In this document: positions 58,341 through 64,000 of the stretch, one piece after another
Layout: each line of letters begins with the position of its first letter
Numbering within the stretch: the first letter of the stretch is position 1
Assembly: GCA_027922465.2 (NCBI GenBank)
Contig: BQMF02000302.1
Coordinates: 124,001 to 188,000 of the forward strand
Length of the DNA stretch: 64,000 nt
Direction: 5' to 3'
DNA from: Turritopsis dohrnii
Taxonomy: Eukaryota; Cnidaria; Hydrozoa; Anthoathecata; Oceaniidae
Position numbers and translations under genes: made by a program
Notes under the pieces: model-generated
The model's database searches: none
Told to the model about the DNA's origin: nothing
The model's input: only the letters and a program-made list of their open reading frames with translations

Positions 58341-59277
58341 AACAATTTTCACCACTTAAAGATTTCAACGGACGGCACAAATCTAACTCACAACAGAAAC
58401 TGCAGAACATCTCAAAAAATTACTCCCAGTTATTCACTTATTGATGAGTGAACTTATTTACGTTTTTCGACGCAATGAGTCACCTTAAAATTCGGTCACA
58501 AAGTTTCCCTGTCTAGCTTTTATAAAATAAATTATTCAATACAGTTAGCTGTCTAACCATGAGATATAAAAAAAAGTAACGGAAGTATTGATGAATTGTT
58601 TTCTTTCGTCCGGCCTACTAACCCACAGACAAAACCTACATTCTAAAAAAAGAAACTTGAATGAAATTAATTTTTGAGGTCAGACACTAGATCTACTTAC
58701 GTGCGTCACAAACCATTAATAAGTATATATTTCAGTTTCTGAATGAAGCGATAAGAAACTGTTTGAATTTGGTTTGAATTAAATTATTTGATATTAGCGA
58801 AGATGAAATTTTTAAAGGTCTTAGCGACAAAGACATCAACACATTTGCTAGCTATTGCTTGTATTTATCACTTATAACTTATTTTTATACTGATGCTGAC
58901 AGAGGAAATGTATGGCAATGAAACCAATCGTTTGAGAAACGCTATCGTCACAATACACGAAGGAAAAGTATTGAGTCAACAGTTTTCTTTCATTCAATCC
59001 ATTTAACCCACAAACCATCAAAAATTCATGAAGAGACCTAGAACGGAATCTAATCCCAGAATTTTTAGCGGAAAGTCAAATCAGACAACAATGAGATGGT
59101 TTATTTTTAGATTGTGGCACATTAAATATTTAACAAACATTGAAAACCTATTTAAAAAGATATTTCTCAAAAGTTAACTCAATCTGTCGATCAATGCATT
59201 TGGCGAACGTCTGTTTATAAGAAGCTCCTCTTTTTAGCGCAGTCGTCCATAAACTCGAAGAAGGAAAAGTAAAAAGA
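58341..59277. other. Intergenic / upstream of the PAN-domain gene
   Basis: AT-rich; no repeat recognised. TTTATAAGAAG at 59214–59224, about 55 bases before the ATG, could be a TATA-type element. Confidence 0.35.
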
Positions 59278-59617
59278 TGAAATCTTCTGTCATTGCGATG
59301 GCACTATTTCTGTTTTATTTTACCAACACTTTAATGATTCATAGAAGCCGACACAGACAAGCGACATTTGAAATGATTTATGAAGTTTATTTAAGTGCTT
59401 GAGACATCTCGGTATGAAAGGCATGCAATCAAACAACTACTTGACTGTGCACATCATTGCCTTGCTAATTCCGCATGTAAATCATTTAACTTATGGTATG
59501 AGGATAACCCAATGATATGTGATTTATTGTTTGTGGATGGATCTGATGCAGTAACTTTTAAAAGTCAATGGGGAACGAGTTACTACAAGATTATTCATTC
59601 ACACACCAGTGAGAGTT
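59278..59617 (+). pseudogene. Secreted PAN/apple-domain protein, first exon, frameshifted
   Basis: The ATG at 59278 opens a signal-peptide-like start (MKSSVIAMALFLFYFTNTLM) and runs to a TGA at 59401–59403. In the +1 frame from about 59395 there is a PAN/apple-like pattern: LLDCAHHCLANSACKSFNLW…CDLL, then WGTSYYK. PAN domains bind proteins or sugars in secreted molecules. The exon ends at a consensus donor (GTAAGT at 59618), so the gene probably continued right; no further exon is visible before the EnSpm-like element. The one-base shift at about 59380–59400 is either a real lesion or a sequencing error. Confidence 0.5.
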
Positions 59618-59848
59618 GTAAGTCACTATTCACTTACACAATCTAAGGATGATACGAGTTTTGTTTATTAAATTACATCCAGTGATTACAAATTCTTCTA
59701 CTTCTACAAGTTTGGTTATTGATCATTCATTATTGATCAGTCATTGTCGCTATTCTTTGCAAGAGTCCGAGAAAAGTGTTTTCCTGTTACATGCTTTAAC
59801 ATTTCACTAACTGCAATATGTACTATGTGCTGGTGGTAGCTTTATCTA

Positions 59849-62080
59849 CACTGACAGTTTTACCGGAGTCATTGCGACTCCTCAAAGGGAGTCATTGAAC
59901 AATGATAACCTAAGGGAGTAAATCAGATGATACAAAGAGCATCTTAAGGGAGTCATTTTGCTTTTAAGGGGTGTCAATTTCAATTTCCTTAAAATGACCA
60001 CCTTGAAGGGAATCAGTTTGACTCCTTTAATGGCTCTTTAATGGAATCATTTTGATGCTCGTCGGAGAGTCAAATCGAAAAACAAAGGCACTTTTTCGCA
60101 CGTTTAAAAATTTTACGTAAGCAATTCTCAGAGCCTCAGATGTCACAAAACGGTATAAAAGATTTTACACCTTTAAACAACAAAGACACGGTGATTAACT
60201 CTTTCTTTGCATTTTACTAAATAATTATTCTTTTGTATAGATATTTCCCTGTATAATTCAGAAAAATTGTAAACTTATTTAACACGACCGTACGATCGCA
60301 TTGAATAAAAAAAAACACCTATAATTTATCAACTTCACTGGTTCACTGGTTCCATTGGTAACATATACATATTTCATATTAGGAGGTTTGTAGTTGTACT
60401 ATTCTTGGATTCTTTTCTTGACGAAATTGAATGTGTCCATGTGACTGACAGTTTCTTTCGTTTGTTTCCTTGTTCTTAAATAATCGGCTATTATTATTCT
60501 ATATGATAAGTTAGTTTGCTTACTCCTCAAATTTCTTTTAAAGAACAACAAAACAACATTGATGATGGCCCACAAAACACGGTCGGCTATGCAGACAGTA
60601 ACTAAATATGTTATAAGTACGCTGTTTTTCCTTTATCGGCCATAGACTTCAAAGTATTTGGGGAAAAGCTAAATGATTTTGAATGATTAGCTACTATATT
60701 TTGGTTACTTGTGACAGCTTTAATTTTTACAGTATATTACTTTTTCTTTAGATTCTTATTATGAAATTTTCCTGTCAATTTGATTGCTTTTATAAAACAG
60801 TCAATTACAAATGGCTCGTGCGATATTTTTGGAACTTTCATGCAATGCATGGCAATTTCGCTATTCAATGCAATTCTTCTGGATGTGTATTGAAATTCAA
60901 AAATCAAAAGAGCTGTGCAAAAACATCAAAGTTTAACATGAAGACTTAGTTCAGAGAATGATACACTCGAAGTGACTTTTAGATATCAATGCAAATGACA
61001 ACAATCTTGCTGGTGGTAGTAGTGATGATGAAGATGTTGATGATCAGTTTTCTGAGCCGCACTGTTCCATGAATGATGATGATGGTGTAGCAAATGTTTT
61101 AATTAAACTAAGAGAAATGCATGATATTACTCAAAGTGCTATTTTTTTATTTGTAATCAAATTATTGTTATAGTTTCATTTGTAAACGTCATTATTCGGC
61201 TGTATGTGACATAATTTTTGAAAAGTTTTATCTTATTTAATCTGCAATCCAAAATTCAATTTTTCTTTGTGTTTGTATTTTCACTATTTTCGAGACAGAA
61301 TTGGTATTCATTTTGAGTGAAATATTAATTAACACAAATTAGCGCCGTGAGAAACTTTCTTCGTGGTTTTTCTTCATTCTCGGTCTACCTTTTATTGAAA
61401 AGTGGGGGAGACAATCGAATTATACTATATAAAAAAGAAATATTGTATATCGTAGAAATTAAAAAACACTCAAAAAATATTTGTTGTTATGAAATATCCA
61501 AGTTTATATATAAGCTATTTGCGTTTTCATAAATGTTTTTGTATCTATGTATTCATAGTGTTTTATATGAAAAGATCAATACATGATTTCAAGTAAATGG
61601 CATTGTTTTCTTAATTATCTTAAGATCACCATGAAATCCGGGGGCAAGATCAGCAAGATGACCAAGCGTTGAGAATATTATAATACTGGAATGGGAGTCA
61701 TTTAATATTAACACATTATGCCCAGAAAGGCGTCATTTGATATCAACGCAATGATGCTCTGAAGGGAGTCAAAGCGGATTGAAGCCCTTAAGGTGATAAG
61801 AAAATGACTCTTGTTTGAGCATTAATTCAAAATGATACTCAAACGGGAGTCACGAAATGAGAATCGTAAGAGAGTCATTTTCAAACGACTCCCTTTGTAG
61901 AGTCAGAAATATCGCCATTTTTGAGAACTGAAAGGGATTCATTCATGGTAATGAGAAGCTAAAGGGAGTAAAAAAAGATACTTGTAAGGGAGTCAAAATG
62001 ACTCGCAAAAGGAGTCGCCACAGGCACTCTGAAATAACTCCCTTAGAGTTCTCATATTGACTCTCGAAAAATTGTCAGTG
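59849..62080 (+). mobile_element. EnSpm/CACTA-like non-autonomous element, copy 3
   Basis: CACTGACAGTTTTACCGG at the start and AAAATTGTCAGTG at the end, with TA on both sides (59847–59848 and 62081–62082). It is collinear with copy 2 along its whole length. Both ends carry arrays of GGGAGTCA/TGACTCCC units (59868–60080 and 61690–62070). The interior has small frames (60761–60949 encodes SCQFDCFYKTVNYKW…) also hinted at in copy 2 at 16070–16235, but interrupted there. No transposase. Confidence 0.75.
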
Positions 62081-62082
62081 TA

Positions 62083-62770
62083 TACGTATGCAAGAAATTT
62101 TAAGCATTAACCAAGCTACAAGAGTAAAGACGTACCGGAAGTACTGACGAATGTAATGTCAAAAAACATTTGTTGGTCCTTCCTTACAAAGGCGATGAGG
62201 TATATCGACACTTAAATCCCCACAAAACTTCATCAAATCGGTGATACCTGCAAACAACAAACTCAAACTTGTATACAATAATACAATACTACGTATACGT
62301 ATACTTTATCTTCTTCTTTATCTTTTATTATCTCTTATGCTAAATTTAACAATTTTTTAGTTTAACAAACACTCTGATGATGTCCACTAGAAAGTTTGGA
62401 CAAATATATAGTAGAAATAAAAATCAAGACTTTGTGATCTTTTCTTGGTTTTCAAATGTTTAAACTTCTGGTTATTTTGTTTTTAATTCTAAGATTTGTT
62501 TCTCGCCATCACTAGAGCAACATCGAAGTCGAACACAAGTACGCTCGCACCACGCGTTGGTTATAATACATTGGAGATGACAATGTCCTAGCATGCCCAT
62601 TTAATTTGATTCCTACATACGGAGTTGCTAAAAGGCCGTCCAACTTTTTCTACAATGTCAGGAAGAAAAAAAAAGATTTTGCTAACAACCCGTAAAACAT
62701 TATGTTAAATATGTTGATGCGGGCGCATAGTTTTACGATGAACAGGATGACGAGAAGTTTCATAAATAAA
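62083..62770. other. Intergenic, nothing recognised
   Basis: No ORF or repeat with defined ends was found between the EnSpm-like element and the helentron-like pair. Confidence 0.4.
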
Positions 62771-63644
62771 TCTATATATTAATAGCCGATTCTCTGTCTG
62801 TCTGTCTGTCTGTCTGTTTGTTTGTTTGTTTGTAAGTCACGCAAAATGGTAGATTAAGTTATGAGCGAAATTATTTCTTTTTTTATGTGCGACGTGAGTT
62901 CGAAGCAAATACATTGCAACCCCAATCGAACGTGACTTTTTTTGGCTGATGAACTAATAGGAATAACGTTTTGTTTTTATTATTATTGTTAGTTTTATAT
63001 TCCACGTTGACTTGGCTTTGAAAACAGTACATCAACTAAATACAAAGAAACTAACTGATTAAACGTTTTGGACATAAAGCAGCAGTGGCAGAACGTGCGG
63101 TTTACCAGTGTATCCTAACGTATTCTTGCCTGACTGTCTGAGACGGGTGAACATTTTTTCGAGCAATCAAAATGTTTAAAATCGATAGGTAAAAAAAGAG
63201 CATCATGATACAAAATATTTTTTTTTTGCTTTTGTCATAATAGTTGTCTTAATTTGTTTTAATCGATTTCTTTTAATCTATTTTAATCAGATCGAACGTT
63301 TTTTTTTATTCACTTTATTCATTTAGCACGTGCCTTTTTTTCTCTCCTCCCGTGTGATCTTTTTAAGAAGAGAAATCATTTCCCCCCTACATTTGATAGC
63401 ATCCATGTTAGAGCGCGTAACTTTTTTAAAACAAAAGCTAATAAAAAGTTGAAGTTTCCTCCCTACGTTTTGAGTGTATTGTTACACTGATAAAAGATTG
63501 GTTTTACCAGGGGTTGTGACTTCGAATCTGCTTCTGGTTGAACACAAATTGTACGAGCCGTTTATAAGGAAATTTGACGTTTATTGATAGAGTGATACAG
63601 AGCAGGTGGACATGGGCGGCGAGCGACGCCGCCTTGGCGGCTAG
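62771..63644 (+). mobile_element. Helentron/HINE-like element, subfamily A, complete
   Basis: TCTATATATTAATAGCCG start, (GTCT)n(GTTT)n at 62792–62833, a body as in 853–1620, and GCCGCCTTGGCGGC plus CTAG end. At 874 bases this is the best full-length reference for subfamily A. The next copy starts at the following base. Confidence 0.8.
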
Positions 63645-64000
63645 TCTATATATTAATAGCCGATTCTCTGTCTGTCTGTCTGTTTGTTTGTTTGTTCGTT
63701 TGTTTGTAAGTCACGCAAAATGGTAGATTAAGTTGTGAGCGAAATTATTTCTTTTTTTGTGTGCGACGTGAGTTCGAAACAAGTACATAGCAACACCAAT
63801 CGAACGTGACTTTTTTTGGCTGTTGAACTAATAGGAATAACGTTTTGTTTTTATCATTATTGTTAGTTTTATATTCCACGTTGACTTGGCTTTGAAAACA
63901 GTACATCAACTAAATACAAAGAAACTAACTGATTAAACATTTTGGACAAAAAGCAGCAGTGGCAGAACGTGGCCTCATATGTTCGGTTTGCCACTGACTC
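63645..64000 (+). mobile_element. Helentron/HINE-like element, subfamily A, cut by window end
   Basis: Begins TCTATATATTAATAGCCG directly after CTAG of the previous unit and is collinear with it to the window edge. The head-to-tail junction CTAG|TCTATATATT fixes both termini of the family. Confidence 0.8.

Overview
The window is eukaryotic: coding segments are split by GT–AG introns, the DNA is AT-rich, and most of the 64 kb is transposable elements. The LINE, helentron, EnSpm, mariner and pogo types point to an invertebrate animal. A cnidarian is my best guess, inferred from the style of repeats and protein families; there is no rRNA or marker gene to prove it.

Layout. 1–6.3 kb: a mariner-type MITE, then a nearly full CR1/L2-type LINE (minus strand) whose last codons are split by a helentron-like element (853–2034). 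6.3–11.2 kb: a decayed BEL/Pao retroelement and one end of a GACGTC-rich repeat. 11.2–17.3 kb: two copies of an EnSpm/CACTA-like non-autonomous element. The first is interrupted by a pogo-type element (12153–14423) that carries a transposase and a second, HIRAN-like ORF. 17.8–25.7 kb: a SINE, then a host flavin amine oxidase gene in five exons with a 5 kb intron full of repeats. 26.5–33.3 kb: helentron-like tandem arrays and a second SINE. 34.4–43.9 kb: MITEs, a gene of unknown function, a mariner with a long ORF, a LINE relic and more helentron-like copies. 53.4–64 kb: long-inverted-repeat elements, a PAN-domain secreted gene (frameshifted), a third EnSpm-like copy and a final helentron-like pair.

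The main discovery is at 46278–51584. Ten in-phase exons on the minus strand encode a roughly 1000-residue protein with the domain order of RAG1: an N-terminal zinc-binding region, RING, a C2H2-type finger, and a catalytic core with candidate D, D and E residues plus a CxxC. It is flanked by inverted repeats. Each starts CAC, and each has the same inner block (AAATTCAGT and beyond), but the spacing differs: 12 bases after a 7-base terminus on one side and 23 on the other. That is the 12/23 geometry of antigen-receptor recombination signals. Matching AGTG tetramers lie just outside both ends. No RAG2-like gene lies inside the element. One in-frame TAA near the N-terminus means this copy may be inactive.

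Apart from the amine oxidase, the PAN-domain gene and two uncharacterised exons, I see no host genes. The elements nest in each other in an order that can be read: helentron in LINE, RTE-type LINE in helentron, pogo in EnSpm-like element, mariner in a GACGTC element.
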